From contig OW799234.1 in the NCBI GenBank assembly GCA_941918925.1, positions 133,590,895 to 133,654,894 on the forward strand: a stretch of DNA of 64,000 nucleotides. Direction: 5' to 3'. The notes beneath the pieces are model-generated. The model saw only the letters and a list, made by a program, of their open reading frames with translations. It was not told the DNA's origin and did no database searches. Position 1 is the stretch's first letter. Each line of letters starts with the position of its first letter. Origin of the DNA: Phyto melanocephala (taxonomy: Eukaryota > Arthropoda > Insecta > Diptera > Rhinophoridae). The position numbers were made by a program, and so were the translations under genes. Below are positions 35,857 to 46,574 of this stretch, piece by piece.

Positions 35857-36206
35857 TCAGTAATTTTTTGCAAGTTTCTTGTCACTTTGGTCTACCATCT
35901 CGTTTTCAGCCCATATCAAAGCCTTATCCAAAGCTTCTACAGCTTTTTTGGATTTTTTGTAACTTCTGGCTGGAATATAATTGAGTCATCATCATCGTCG
36001 GTATCATCCTGAATTTAAATACTTCCTACTTCTGTGCAATTTTCTTTAGGATTGTTGTTCCAATTTTTGACCGTGGAAAGAGTAACACCGATCTTTTTTT
36101 AATAGAAGAAACTGTTGCTTTGGCAACTCCATATTTTTTTTACCAATAATTCAAGAATATCAACTTTATCTTTTAAAGTTAACACTTTAGGTTTTTTTGA
36201 TGACAT
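35857..36206 (-). pseudogene. Pogo/jerky-type transposase relic, internally deleted
   Basis: From ATG at 36206 on the minus strand: SSKKPKVLTLKDKVDILELL, then in another frame YGVAKATVSSIKK, the CENP-B/Psq-type helix-turn-helix of pogo/Tigger/jerky transposases (family pattern 'ltLkeKl.il...e.g.....a..fgvskstV..I.kn'). After TVKNW the sequence jumps to an acidic DDTDDDD segment and AVEALDKALIWAEN-like codons (frameshifted), resembling the C terminus of such proteins, ending at 35857. The second HTH and the DDE core are absent, so it is a deletion product. Confidence 0.65.
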
Positions 36207-36324
36207 TTTTCACTTTCACGAATTAAAATTTTTGAATAACTTACAACATCTACGTAGCAATGTCAAAGAGCAACCAACAGGTCGACGCATACATAAATGA
36301 AAAAAAAACGTTAAATCATAAGTA

Positions 36325-37183
36325 AAACAAGTAAGAGCGCTATATTCGGCCGTGCCGAATCTTATATACCCTTCACAACGTGTAGTCATGCAATAACAGT
36401 GATTTGTGTCACCATTCATCCCATATGAAATATGTACATACATATATAAAAACATCCCATTGTAAAATTATAAATTTACGTATATATGTTAAAAAAAATT
36501 TTAAAAAAAAAATTTAAAAAAAAATTTAAAAAAAAACTTTAAAAAAAAATTTAAAAAAAATTAAAAAAAAATTTTTTTTAAATAAATAAAATATATATAA
36601 TAAATATAAAACAAAAAAAAAAATATTTGAAAAAAAAAAATTTAAAAAAAAATAAAAAAAAATAATAATCAAAATATAAATAATATATTAAATAAAAAAT
36701 AAAAAAAAAAAAATTAAAAAAAAATATATAACAAAAATAAAAAAATTTTTTTTGCCTCAGCTGGGATTCGATCCCACGTTTTCTCTAACCAGTATACACG
36801 TTTATATGTATGTATGTTGTTGTTGTAATGTTGTTTTTGTGAACAAAAATCGAGGTGGTCGTAGGTTTTTGCTCATATCTCAGTTGTTTATGTACCGATG
36901 TTTCTGATTTTCAATACCGATCTACTCCCGAATATTTCTGATATTTTAATACCTCACCCGAGTCCAAGCGATGTCGGGGGGCTTCAAAAAGTTGATTTCA
37001 ACATACACACGGACAGACGGTCAGACGGACAGACTGACAGACTGACAGGGCTTAATCGACTCCCCTATTCATAAGCTTTCAGAAAATATATACTTTATGG
37101 GGTCGGAAATCAAAATTGTAGAAATTTCACACGGAATGACAAACCTATATATACCCTTTTTCACTGTGTGAAGGGTATAAAAA
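36325..37183 (-). mobile_element. Full-length DINE/INE-1-like element
   Basis: Near-identical to 20781-21583, with the same ends (TATACCCTTCACACAGTG... on minus; hairpin GATTCGGCACGGCCGAATAT and CTTGTTTT). It keeps a block missing there (ACCCGAGTCCAAGCGATGTC near 36957). The centre (36490-36755) is an A/T homopolymer mosaic. It sits between the 5' side of the pogo-like transposase relic and the pogo-like terminal repeats, so it was inserted into that older element. Non-coding. Confidence 0.85.
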
Positions 37184-37248
37184 CAAATAACCTGTAATTC
37201 GGGGGTTTTCCCAATTTAAAAACTTATTAAAAACAATAAATAAAAAGT

Positions 37249-37371
37249 ATTCACGTTTTAGAGCTTTCAGATTATGTTCACGTTTTAGAATACTCTGTGG
37301 AAAAATTAATTTGTTCATGTTTCTGAGCCGTTCACACTTTCGAGTGTTCACGTTTTCGCGAGTTCACTGTA
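37249..37371 (-). mobile_element. Pogo-like terminus with subterminal GTTCAC repeats
   Basis: The end on the minus strand is CAGTGAACTCGCGAAAACGT, next to TA (37370-37371), as in pogo/Tigger elements, which insert at TA and often begin CAGT. Just inside are repeats of (G/A)TTCACGTTTT or variants at 37249, 37276, 37313, 37330, 37346 and 37362, spaced about 15-16 bp near the tip. Such repeats usually serve as transposase-binding sites. They lie on the 5' side of the relic at 35857-36206, with the DINE-like element in between. Confidence 0.65.
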
Positions 37372-37721
37372 TATGATTAATAAAAAGATCACATATTTGA
37401 AGTTTTTGTAAAATGTTTGGGATACATCCACTACTAAAATATGTCATATATAAAAAACTAATCATATTTGAAAATGTATTTAAAGGTTTTTACCTTAAAT
37501 AAGTCTAATCAAATATCTAAATGTTTTTTTTATATTTAGAAAATTGTACTTAATATATGGTTGCGTTTGATTTTCAAATATTCTTTATATGTTTATTAGC
37601 TCAATTAAACACTGTATGTATCCTTTGATAGTAAATTTTTTGCTCAGATCAAAAATTTTAAAAACATAAGCAACAAAAATAGAGTTGGTTTAATAAACAG
37701 TAGTGTAAACCATTGCAGCTA
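37372..37721. other. Non-coding stretch, nothing recognised
   Basis: AT-rich; no feature seen. Confidence 0.45.
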
Positions 37722-38070
37722 AAGGGTGGGCCATTTAAAAGTAATAAATTTTAAAACGCAATAAAACAAAAACCGTTTGAAATTTTGCCAAATTTATTTT
37801 TTTGCTATAAAGTACAATTCTGTGGTTTTCATGGGCAACCACGTGTGTCAGGAGAGCTACAAAACCGTGTAACTGCTGACCGATTTTTGAATATATATAG
37901 AAGTTACGTTGTTTTGCCATTAAAATAATCGGAATAGGTCCATCTTATTTGAGAAATTTTTGAAACCAAGTAAAGGCCGTTTAAAATCAAGCAATATGGC
38001 ATTATTAACTCAAAGTCGCACAGAGGAGTATTTGACCTAAAAAGCTGGCCAAAAAGGCAAAACTGAATTT
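37722..38070 (+). mobile_element. Mariner-like element terminus (fragment)
   Basis: AAGGGTGGGCCATTTAAAAG at the left resembles the GGGTGG ends of the mariner-like derivatives at 13032 and 14541. Downstream, ACAATTCTGTGGTTTTCATG and GGCAACC, then GTCGCACAGAGGAGTATTTG and AAAGCTGGCCAAAA, are repeated in inverted orientation at 39970-40062. A plus-strand piece RTEEYLT...KAGQ appears in both copies but is followed by a stop. No partner terminal repeat was found. Confidence 0.5.
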
Positions 38071-38898
38071 TAAGAAATCTTAAGAACTAAGTACGCAGCT
38101 CGATAGACAACAATATTTTACATTATATTGTAAATTTTGAAGACTTTTAGATGCGGTTTGTAGCTCTGAGACCCTTCTAAAGTCAGGAAAGTGAAGAAAA
38201 TTATCTGAGATTTAAATGTTTTTTTCGGTTTCTGGATGTTTTTATTATATTTTTTTTACGGCTAAACGAATAAAGGTTTAACAATGATTTTTTTTCGCTA
38301 AAAGGTTTGATCAAAAACTATTTAAAAAGGAAAAAATTTAAAATATGTTGAATATTCATATTGAAACAATTCGCTTAAAAACTAAAAAAAAATTATATAC
38401 TTTTTTTTGCAAAAAATGAAAAAGAAGAGGTTTTTAGAAGTGAGGTTAGCATTTGTACGGATTATGTTTGATACCACAATAAAATTTGGAATCTCTAATT
38501 TTAGAAACAAAAAAAAAGTGTGCGCAAGTTTGCGCCATTATTTTTGACGATTTTTTAAAATTTTTACATTTCTTCCAGTTTTTCTTATACATTTATATAG
38601 TCATAAACTTTTATGTATTTTGAATGATTAATTTCAATTGTTATTCACATCACTGTTAATACTTCACAATGTTAATACCTGTCTATAATTATAAATTTGA
38701 AAAATTCTTTATTATCGATAATAGTTATAAGGGAATGTCCCACGTATCCCCATAAAAGATATTTTTATATACCTGCTCTGCAAAACATTATATGTTAAAA
38801 AAATAAATATACCGTGCCTAATAAGAATAATTATTAAAAGCATTTATCACAAAAATAAGTTTACAAAAGCTAAATACAGGTACATGAAAAATACATGG
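38071..38898. other. Non-coding stretch, nothing recognised
   Basis: AT-rich with many homopolymer runs; no feature seen. Confidence 0.45.
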
Positions 38899-39127
38899 GC
38901 ACCCTGGTATCAGGCTACCATCCAATTGTCAGAAGAAGCTGCCGAGGCCAGAAATAAGCATTTACGATTATATCGTACGAATTATTAGCGGAAATTCAGC
39001 AAAAGCGATACAAATCGAGATGTTTTGAATAGGTTTTTTCTTAGCAGTGACCCTTTTATAAGCTGCAGTACGCAAAGAGAAAGGATTAATAAAAAAAACT
39101 TTTTCATCAGAAACCATCACACTTCTT
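38899..39127 (+). pseudogene. Unidentified coding relic, probably transposon-derived
   Basis: A plus-strand frame with ordinary, non-repetitive composition: APWYQATIQLSEEAAEARNK and HLRLYRTNY, a stop (TAG), then RKFSKSDTNRDVLNRFFLSS and DPFISCS, followed by a basic stretch. It looks like a real protein broken by one stop. SEEAxEARNK...YR followed by R/K-rich and SSDPxIS blocks seems familiar from uncharacterised insect transposon proteins, but I cannot name the family. The segment stands out from the surrounding homopolymer-rich DNA. Confidence 0.45.
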
Positions 39128-39954
39128 CCTCCTGACACCGATGATGCATATTATAAGGATAGACATACGACATAATAATTATTAAGGAATTTTTATTAGT
39201 TTAACTTTTCCGTATTTTAAGTATTAAATAATATATAATAAATATAATAAAGCCTTTTTTCATAAAAAATACTGTTTCATAAGAGCCTTACAATTTAAAA
39301 AATTTTGTTTAAGAATTAGACCGTAAATCATATGTATGCATGTACATACAGTCTGTCAAGAATGAGTTTAAAACTTTAAAATCAACATTTGTTTATTCAG
39401 TTTTACTATTTATACCGACTTTTATTCCTTAGGAATGTGGCTTTTGGAAAAATCTTACAAATTTTAACTTTTTGGTTCTTTAATTTTTTTTATTGCATTT
39501 TTAAAACAAAAAATTTGACGAATTTTGCGGGAAAAATATTTTTTTTCGCCATTAAATTTTTAATAACTCCGAAATAGTAATAGATAGAAAAGAAATGTGT
39601 TGGGTTAGTTTAAGCAGAATTTTCCGGTACATCTTCTGATCCTCCTTCTATTAAAATCGGAGAACCCGTTAACAAGTTATGACAAAATATGTTAGGCAAC
39701 CAAACGATTTAGGGAGTGAATTATGCCACGCCTTTAACAGAAAATCCTTACGTACTAGGGAAAAACGGAAAACAGATTTAAATTAAAGGCATCAAAATCC
39801 ATATAGTCCTCATACTTTTATTTCTAGGAGAGACAAAAAATTTTTTTTTAACAGTGTACTTTTGTTGCGCAGTGTAATTTTTTCAAAATCTGCCACTAGA
39901 TTTCTTATATCATACTACACCTAAAACTATAAAAAAACTAGAACTTTTAATTCA
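39128..39954. other. Non-coding stretch, nothing recognised
   Basis: AT-rich; the open frame at 39389-39577 is Phe/Leu-rich low complexity and not credible. Confidence 0.45.
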
Positions 39955-40200
39955 AAAAACACGTTTAATAATTTTGGCCAGATTTTCAGGCCAAATACTT
40001 CTCTGTGAGTCGTATAAAATGAACGAATTCATGGTTACCCATGAAACCCACAGAATTGTTTCGGTTAGAAATGAAATATTATTTCATTCATAGGCCTCAT
40101 AGTACCCCATTCGACCGAACCAATTTTCCAGACTTTGTCGAGTATATGGGGATGTATCTAAGTAAAAGCATCACGAATATTGGCTTTTAAATGCTGTATT
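39955..40200 (-). pseudogene. Mariner-like transposase C-terminal relic
   Basis: On the minus strand from about 40195: LKANIRDAF, a stop, HPHILDKV, then ENWFGRMGYY in a shifted frame and MNEIIFHF followed by TAA (40065-40067). This matches the C terminus of DUF4817-type mariner-like transposases (roughly 'LkaNIrdaiaeIrP.mlekVieNW..RmdY...srGgHmpeIIF'). The sequence beyond the stop (40062 down to 39970) repeats, inverted, 37813-38065. Confidence 0.7.
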
Positions 40201-42138
40201 GTCTTCGATACATTTGAATTCGATACATTTAAATATTCGCGAATGCGAATACAATATGACAGCACTAACTGTGAGTATTCAGTAATATTTATATGTTTTT
40301 AATATGGGCTAAATCTTTGGTTAGTGAAGTTCACACATACATATGTATATCAGATTTAAATTAAAGAAAAACTAAGTTTGTGTAACAAAATCATTGTTGA
40401 AATGTTGTAATTTTAAATTAATGTAGAGACAGATATATACACATTGAAATGTTTATGCTTAACATGGGATTTCTGTTCCAGCTGCTTAGACACTGTGTAA
40501 TACTTGATAATACATACTAATATCATGGCATAACATGACAATGAGAGAGAAATGACAATGTTTAATAATTAAAATTGATATAGAAAAACAGATTCGAATT
40601 ATTTTAAATTAACATGCATTTAATTTTAAAAGGGCCTTGTAGTTTTAATGCACATGTTCACATTATCTTGAGCAATAATTTTAAACTAATATTCGGAAGT
40701 GTAAGGAATGTATGTATGTAAAAACAAAAAATTCAAAGAAAATTCTCCTTATAAAAGGCTTATTTAAAACTATTAAAAATGTTAATACGTACATATGTAT
40801 GTATGTACTGTAGAAAAAAAAAATAAAACTAAAGCAATTGTCTATATTTTACCATTAATACATTAATATTAAAAAACTTAAATATTGCAAAACACCAGAG
40901 AAACGCAAAAACAAGCAACTTACAAATATTTAAAGTTCATAATGAACAATGGCATCATTATCGCCAACATTGATATCATAAACTAACTTAAGCATCATCC
41001 ATAGCACGTAATAGTAGTAGACGAAAAACACAACAGTCAAGCAACTAAAAAGCCATCCAGTCAACCAATAAATAAACCAAACAGTCAACTACAAAGAAAT
41101 CCACAAACAAACAGACCCATACATACACACATACGTTTACTTTCCTTATCCATTGCACTGCAAACAAACACTTTACTGAATAATGTTGTTGTTTGTTTGT
41201 GTGTTAATGTGTGTATAAAATATCATTATCATTACCATCGTCATCATTTCTTCTTCAACAACTACAAACCAACCAACCCATCCATACACTCTCTAAAATC
41301 TCACAAACGAAACTCCAATCGTTAACGACAGAGAAAGACGCACTCACACAAGCACAATCATTTCCGATCAGCTGTCACCCCAGTGATCCACTTTCATAAT
41401 GAAAATATGGGTCAAATGGTTGGAGCATTGATTTAAAAAAGTTCAACGACCCATGATAACTTACAATCAAATAAAAAAAAAATGCATAAAAAATACTACA
41501 ACGTTTACTATAAAATGTTAGCAGCGTAACGTTCACGACATCAGCTGCAACAAAAATAAAACACATCATTACAACAACAACAACATTAATAAAAAAGCCG
41601 GCTTTTTTTACCGAAGTTTTAGAGCTTGAAATTTACTTTTTATTCTGAGTATAAATTCAATTTGTTTATAAACAGAGACATGTTTTCCAAAGCCAACCTT
41701 AAACGGCAGAGAGTTAACGAAGCCAGTGAGAAAAAAAAAACTGATTTTGCTATGAGAAGTTAACTCATGTTTGAGCTAAAGTTAAAGTTTCAACATGTTG
41801 TATTGAATATTTGGTTGTGGTTGCAATATTTATCACTCTGGTTTGATGATTGAGTGTTGTTTGAGTTTCTATCACATCTCTTTTTAAAAATTTTGGGGGC
41901 TTGTATTAAAAGTTTGATTTTAAAAACCTGTAATGTTGTTTCTTGGGGATCTTCGTGGGAGAAGGTTGTACTGTGAGCAGTAATATGTGGTTATGAGTTT
42001 GTAGTCGTTGTAGTTAAATGCATACGCATTTGTTATTAATATATGAATGAATGTATGTGTATTCATTCATAAATTACGAGTAGTTGCCTTGTTAGTAGGA
42101 TATAAAATTATGCTGCAGGACTTTATTTCTTGCTGACA

Positions 42139-42169
<31 letters not shown>

Positions 42170-42554
42170 GTATACATACAGAAGTATCTAACTAATTTAA
42201 ATTCAAAATATATACGAATTTTTGCTGCTTCTCAAAAGTAAAAAAAAATTATGTATTATTTGGACATAGAATAATTTTAAGACATTTTTTAAATTTTTTT
42301 ATATACAGACATTTACATTTATAATTATGTGTAGAAAAAATAAGATTAAAGATTCAGTAAATTAATGTAAATTACATATAAGCTTTTGCTTACTAAGAGT
42401 AAAATATTTTAAAACAAAACACAATTGGTCTAAAGAATTTGATTATATTTTATTCAGACGCGTTTATAATTTTATTTTAATATTTCTGTACATATGTGAG
42501 TATCACTGAATGGTCCGTTCTTCTTAAGTATTATCTTTTTAATATTTAAAATTT
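40201..42554. other. Non-coding stretch with simple repeats
   Basis: Includes (TACA)n at about 42136-42180, CAA/TCA-rich sequence at 41020-41300 and an 18-bp perfect palindrome AAAAAAGCCGGCTTTTTT at 41591-41608. No gene recognised. Confidence 0.5.
42136..42180. repeat. (TACA)n microsatellite
   Basis: About eight perfect units followed by degenerate ones, seen directly. Confidence 0.9.
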
Positions 42555-42558
42555 CTAA

Positions 42559-42800
42559 CTAGCTGCACCAGTTAAGTTGCTGCGAACCGCTTTTTTAAAT
42601 CTTTTTCAGTACCAGTAAATAAAGCTGTAACTTCCTTTTGCTTTGCTCTTCTACTTTTGCCAGAACTTGCTTAAAAGGTCTGTCCTAATTGAATTTTGAA
42701 GGTCTATTCAGTGATATTTTAAAATAAGATGCTTAAAAAGCTTCTGATGGAACAACAAAAGTCCCATCAAACGAACACTAATTTTTAGTCTCAAATAATA
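42559..42800 (-). mobile_element. Helentron-like 3' end fragment
   Basis: Read on minus, the tip is GCAGCAACTTAACTGGTGCA then GCTAG with T next, matching the shared pattern of the other Helentron ends here (AGCAAC, about 12-15 bases, CTAG). Just inside is a short non-low-complexity frame (KSRRAKQKEVTALFTGTEKD). No 5' end was found, so the extent to the right is a guess. Confidence 0.45.
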
Positions 42801-43499
42801 GAAATTTCAAACTGTAAATCAAATAGAAACAGTTTATTCATAAACCGGCAGCTAATCTTGGAAATTTTGATAAAATCCAATTGTGCAGATGACAAAAATA
42901 TAAAAACTAAAGCTTAAGTCCAATAAATTCTATTATAAATTGTAATTGAGCTTAAGTTAAGAAAGTTAAACAGGCTGATGATTTCAAGACCATCACACTT
43001 GGATTCATGATTTATCCCTTTGTGACATCTAATAAATGAATGTCGTGTATAGGTAGTTTCACCTTCACCTAGAATTAAAGAAATTTTGTAATTTAATGTC
43101 AACGTTAGATGCATTATTCACATTGTGTAGAAAACTTTCCCCCGGATGCGAACTTTAAGTCCCTCCAGAGCTGGGACAGGAAAATGTTTCACAGTCTCGA
43201 GTTCCTAGTCTTCGTCACAGCTTCTGCAGAAGTCATTAAAAGGGAGATTCCATCTTCTGGCACGAACGTCTAAGTCACAGTGTCAATTTTAAGTACCGAC
43301 AATACCCCAGAATCGGAAGTGAGAGAGCCGCATAAGTGTCGTCGTTCGATGGCCATTGTTAGAGCTTAGATAGTGAAAAAAGATTTTCATGTAGAAAACA
43401 GCACTTTTTTTTAAATAAAGCATTTTATAATATGATAATTGAATGATATTTTAGATTAATTTTTATGATTATTTGCTACCAACAAAGCAACAAATATTC
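42801..43499. other. Non-coding stretch, nothing recognised
   Basis: Around 43140-43360 the sequence is less AT-rich and may belong to an unidentified element; no motif recognised. Confidence 0.4.
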
Positions 43500-44560
43500 C
43501 AGAAGAGCAAAAACTAAACAACGGATTAAAAAATTTTGGGTTAAGTTGACTGTTGAGAGCGTATGGCTTCTGCAAATTATCTCCATTTAGCTTCTAGGTC
43601 TTGGAGTATCGTAGTATTTATAACATAAGGTTAGGTTAGGTAGAACAGGCAGCTGTTATACAGCTCACTTGGGTCCATTTTATTGATCCCATTGTGATAT
43701 CGAATAGAAAAGTAAGAATAGAATAGAAAAGATAGAAGAGAAGCAGACAACACCAGAGTCTCTGGCGGGAATCGAACCCGCAACCCCTAAACTAGCAGAC
43801 CAGCACACTACTGACTAGTCCACCGGGGCACCCATTTATAACATAAACATGTTCCTGAGTCGACCACGGGCTCTTGAGCCTTCACGATTTCACTACAGAT
43901 ATTGTTTTTAGTACGGGTACCTAATTGGTTTACTTTCCGAGAATCGTTTTGTTGATAGTGTTGGGTCAGAAAATTCTGCATATGATTCTGAGTAATTTTT
44001 TTGGTAAATTCCTGTAATTTTTGTTTGAGTTTGATTAATGTTATTCAGGCTTCACTTCCGTACAAAATAGAATTATTTACACAAGCATTGAATATTTTGA
44101 GCTTCGTTCGTCTAGATATTTCGGAGTTTCTCTATTTCGATTGCAGTCCATTGATTGCCGTTCGTGCTTTGTACAGCCACCAACTGTTGCTACAATACTG
44201 CCTGGACAGTTAAAAGTATTTACTTATTCAATTAGTTGGCCTTGTAGTATCATGTCTTCCATGCAAGAACTTTTTATTATAATTTCTTTGGTTTTTTGGT
44301 ATTTATCCCAAGTTAAACATAAAACTTTAAAACTTCCAGATATTCTAATTTCGTTTGCATGTTTGAGATTTTGTGCGAAGCAGATTCCTTTGTAATTTAT
44401 TTTCTCTATAAACGGACTTCGTTTACTATATCATCCAATACGATGGTATACAGTTGAAGTGATAAAGGGCATCATTGTTAAACTCGACTTTGGAATGAAA
44501 TTGTTGGCTGATGTTAACCTCGTAAAGAACTTAGAGTTGAACATCCTCGTATATAGTTCT
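43500..44560 (-). mobile_element. RTE-clade LINE relic split by a SINE
   Basis: On the minus strand from the right: CPLS...IVLDDIVNEVR (about 44410-44480) fits the 'QGCPLSPLLFxxVLDDI' region of RTE-type reverse transcriptases. FNCPGSIVATVGGCTKHE (about 44160-44215) fits 'FxYLGSxVaxdGG...D'. RTAINGLQ..., EISRRTKLKIFNACV and NSILYGSEA (44040-44150) fit the 'iSrrTKLriFnacVksvLLYGcEtW' segment, and LEAKWR.FAEAI (about 43560-43600) fits the C terminus. Stops and frame changes are frequent. YADD was not found. The SINE at 43629-43833 interrupts the 3' side. Confidence 0.8.
43616..43846 (-). mobile_element. tRNA-derived SINE with 13-bp target duplication
   Basis: In reverse, GGGTGCCCCGGTGGACTAGT then CAGTAGTGTGCTGGTCTGCT and TTGCGGGTTCGATTCCCGCC form the tRNA-like head with box B. 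A body follows with TTCTATTCGATATCACAATG and ATAAAATGGACCCAAGTGAG, then a CCTAACCTAAC tail. The insert (43629-43833) is flanked by ATTTATAACATAA on both sides (43616-43628 and 43834-43846), a perfect target-site duplication of the kind made by target-primed reverse transcription. It sits in an RTE relic. Confidence 0.9.
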
Positions 44561-45447
44561 GATGATCCAAAAAATGTTCTGGCATACTCCTTTACTATGC
44601 AATGATAACCATGTAGCAGTTTGGCTGAAGGTAGATACAGAAAATTCTATTGATTGCTCTTATACAATGCATAAAGCATTAGCCAGAACTTAGCAGTTTC
44701 TATTTGGTTTTGGATTCTTCTCTAAAATATGGCTGTCACTAGTTGAAATCAAATTCAAATCAATATTCTCTTATTTAGACAAACGGAAAAGTGAATTAGC
44801 GGCTGTGTATGATCTCTGAAGCAAACGAAAAAAAACTATAATTAAAGGAAAAAAATTTACTCATTTTAAAGTTCTTAATAATTTATTCATTTACTGTAAT
44901 AATTTATTACGAATAAAAAAAAAAACTTTACAAATTTACTAAATTATACATTTTATCATGCTCGCATAATAAAATTCATGCACGACACTTAACAAATTTT
45001 TTTTCATACTCATACAGACATACATATTTAAATAAAAAAAAACAGTTAATGCATACAATTTGCATTTTAAAACAGTTTTAGCTTTTAAAAATGCAGTGTC
45101 ATTTATTAAAAAAAAAAAAAACGGAAAAAATAATATTAAAACAGATAAATGCTATAAACAAATTTTTGTTTAATACAAGCCCAAAAAATTCCACGCCTTA
45201 CACACCTTACTTTTAGCAAGATGCTTTAAAAGAGTTTTTGTTTTTCTTGTAATGTTTTTTTTTTGGTAACAGCCTGAATGAAAAGCATTTTAATAAATAT
45301 CTAAAACACCAACAGCTGAAACTGATGAAACGTAATGTGTTGAAAATGTTGTCAATAATCAAATTGAGTTGTTATATAAAAATATATATGTTTATATAAC
45401 TTTGAGCACAGCTTAAAAATATATATATATATATACTTATATATGTT
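44561..45447. other. Non-coding stretch, nothing recognised
   Basis: AT-rich, with an (AT)n tract at about 45418-45435. Confidence 0.45.
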
Positions 45448-46020
45448 CCTCTAACTCCCATTGGAGCATAGGGCGCCAATAACAGCTGATCGCCAGCAGA
45501 CCCGATTTTTTGCCGTTGATCTCGTTAACTCGTTCCAAGATAGGCCAAGACTGTTCATCTCAGTTTCGGTGGAACGTCGCCACGTCGTACGTGGTCTGTC
45601 AGGTTGCCGGCCAGATTGTTGAAATGGGTTCCATCGAAGTGCCTGTTTGGCCACATTGTCGTCGTTTCATCGTAGTGTATGACCAATCCATTGCCACTTG
45701 CGCTTCCGTATTTCAATTCCTATCGGAATCTGTCTTGACTGCACTAACAGGTCGGCATTAGAGACTGTCCGAGGCCAGAAAATGCGAAGAATTCTTCTGA
45801 GACAGCTGTTGACAAATGTTTGTAGGCGGTGGGTAACAATATTCGTAACTTTCCAGGTTGTGCATCCGTAGAGAAGTATCGATTTGTTTCGAAAATTCTA
45901 AGCTTAGTGCGAAGACTTATTTTGTTGTTTTGCCATATTGGGGCTAATATGCCAAAGGATGATCTTGCCTTGTTTATTCTACTCTCTACATCTAAGTCGG
46001 CCCCTCCATTCCATTTAAAA
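45448..46020 (-). pseudogene. RTE-clade reverse transcriptase C-terminal relic
   Basis: On the minus strand: GGADLDVESRINKARSSFGI and LAPIWQ, then SLRTKLRIFETN (45880-46010), the shifted YFSTDAQPGK, RLQTFVNSCLRRILRIFWPR and TVSNADLL (about 45740-45830), IRKRKWQWIGHTLR (about 45680-45715), and ALRWNPFQQSGR..RPRTTWRR...LSWNELTRSTAKNR and W (45451-45654). This is the classic end of RTE-type reverse transcriptases ('RRw.wiGHvLR...AL.WnPqG.R.rGRPr.TWrR'). About 190 codons remain with two or three frame changes. It is better preserved than the RTE relic at 43500-44560 and belongs to a different lineage. Confidence 0.9.
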
Positions 46021-46079
46021 AAATATAAGTGAAAAAATTTAATAAAAAAAAATAATTATTTTCTATCGTATGCATAAAA

Positions 46080-46145
46080 GTTATCAAAGGTTTATTAAGC
46101 TGATTTTCTATGGAAATTTAAATTGATAAACCTCAGTTTATATTT
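46080..46145. repeat. Foldback-like element related to 61335
   Basis: ATCAAAGGTTTATTAAGC, TTTCTATGGAAATTTAAA and GATAAACCTC form an imperfect inverted repeat (AGGTTTAT/ATAAACCT) around CTATGG. The same series occurs reversed at about 61339-61385. Confidence 0.55.
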
Positions 46146-46350
46146 AAGAGCAGCTGCCCAGTAGAAATTTAGCGGTAGTTTCTATAGTTTAACGTTTCAA
46201 CGTAAAAAACATACTGTTTGGCTAATTGTAAAAAAAAAAACAATTATGGTACCACTTTACTTTCCCATTCATGATACAAATTATTTGTAATTTTTTTCTA
46301 AATCTTTCAATATATATTTAAGAAGAAAATTTTGTGTTCATATATCGACC

Positions 46351-46574
46351 CCTGTACGCGAAATTATCGTATGTTACGTTTCTTTTTAGAAATCGACTTT
46401 CTTACACAAATTGGTTCTACATCCATTAATTCATCTGCTGATTAAATATTATCGCGATAACTGTTTTAGTTTTGGAAATAACATGTTATTAACGTTTTTA
46501 TTTATTTAAAAGTAATAAAAACACTTTTCTGTAAAATTTTGTTTTTGTAACACACGATAATTTCGCGCACAAGG
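46351..46574. mobile_element. MITE with ~27-bp TIRs (copy 1)
   Basis: The left end CCTGTACGCGAAATTATCGT then ATGTTAC and the reversed right end CCTTGTGCGCGAAATTATCG then TGTGTTAC match with one indel and two substitutions. The 224-bp body is AT-rich and contains ACATCCATTAATTCATCTGC. A second copy lies at 56430-56675. It directly abuts the LINE at 46575. Confidence 0.8.

Noticed and set aside
41591..41608. Transcription terminator-like palindrome AAAAAAGCCGGCTTTTTT
   Set aside because: Intrinsic terminators are a bacterial feature; in this AT-rich fly DNA an isolated palindrome has no clear role.
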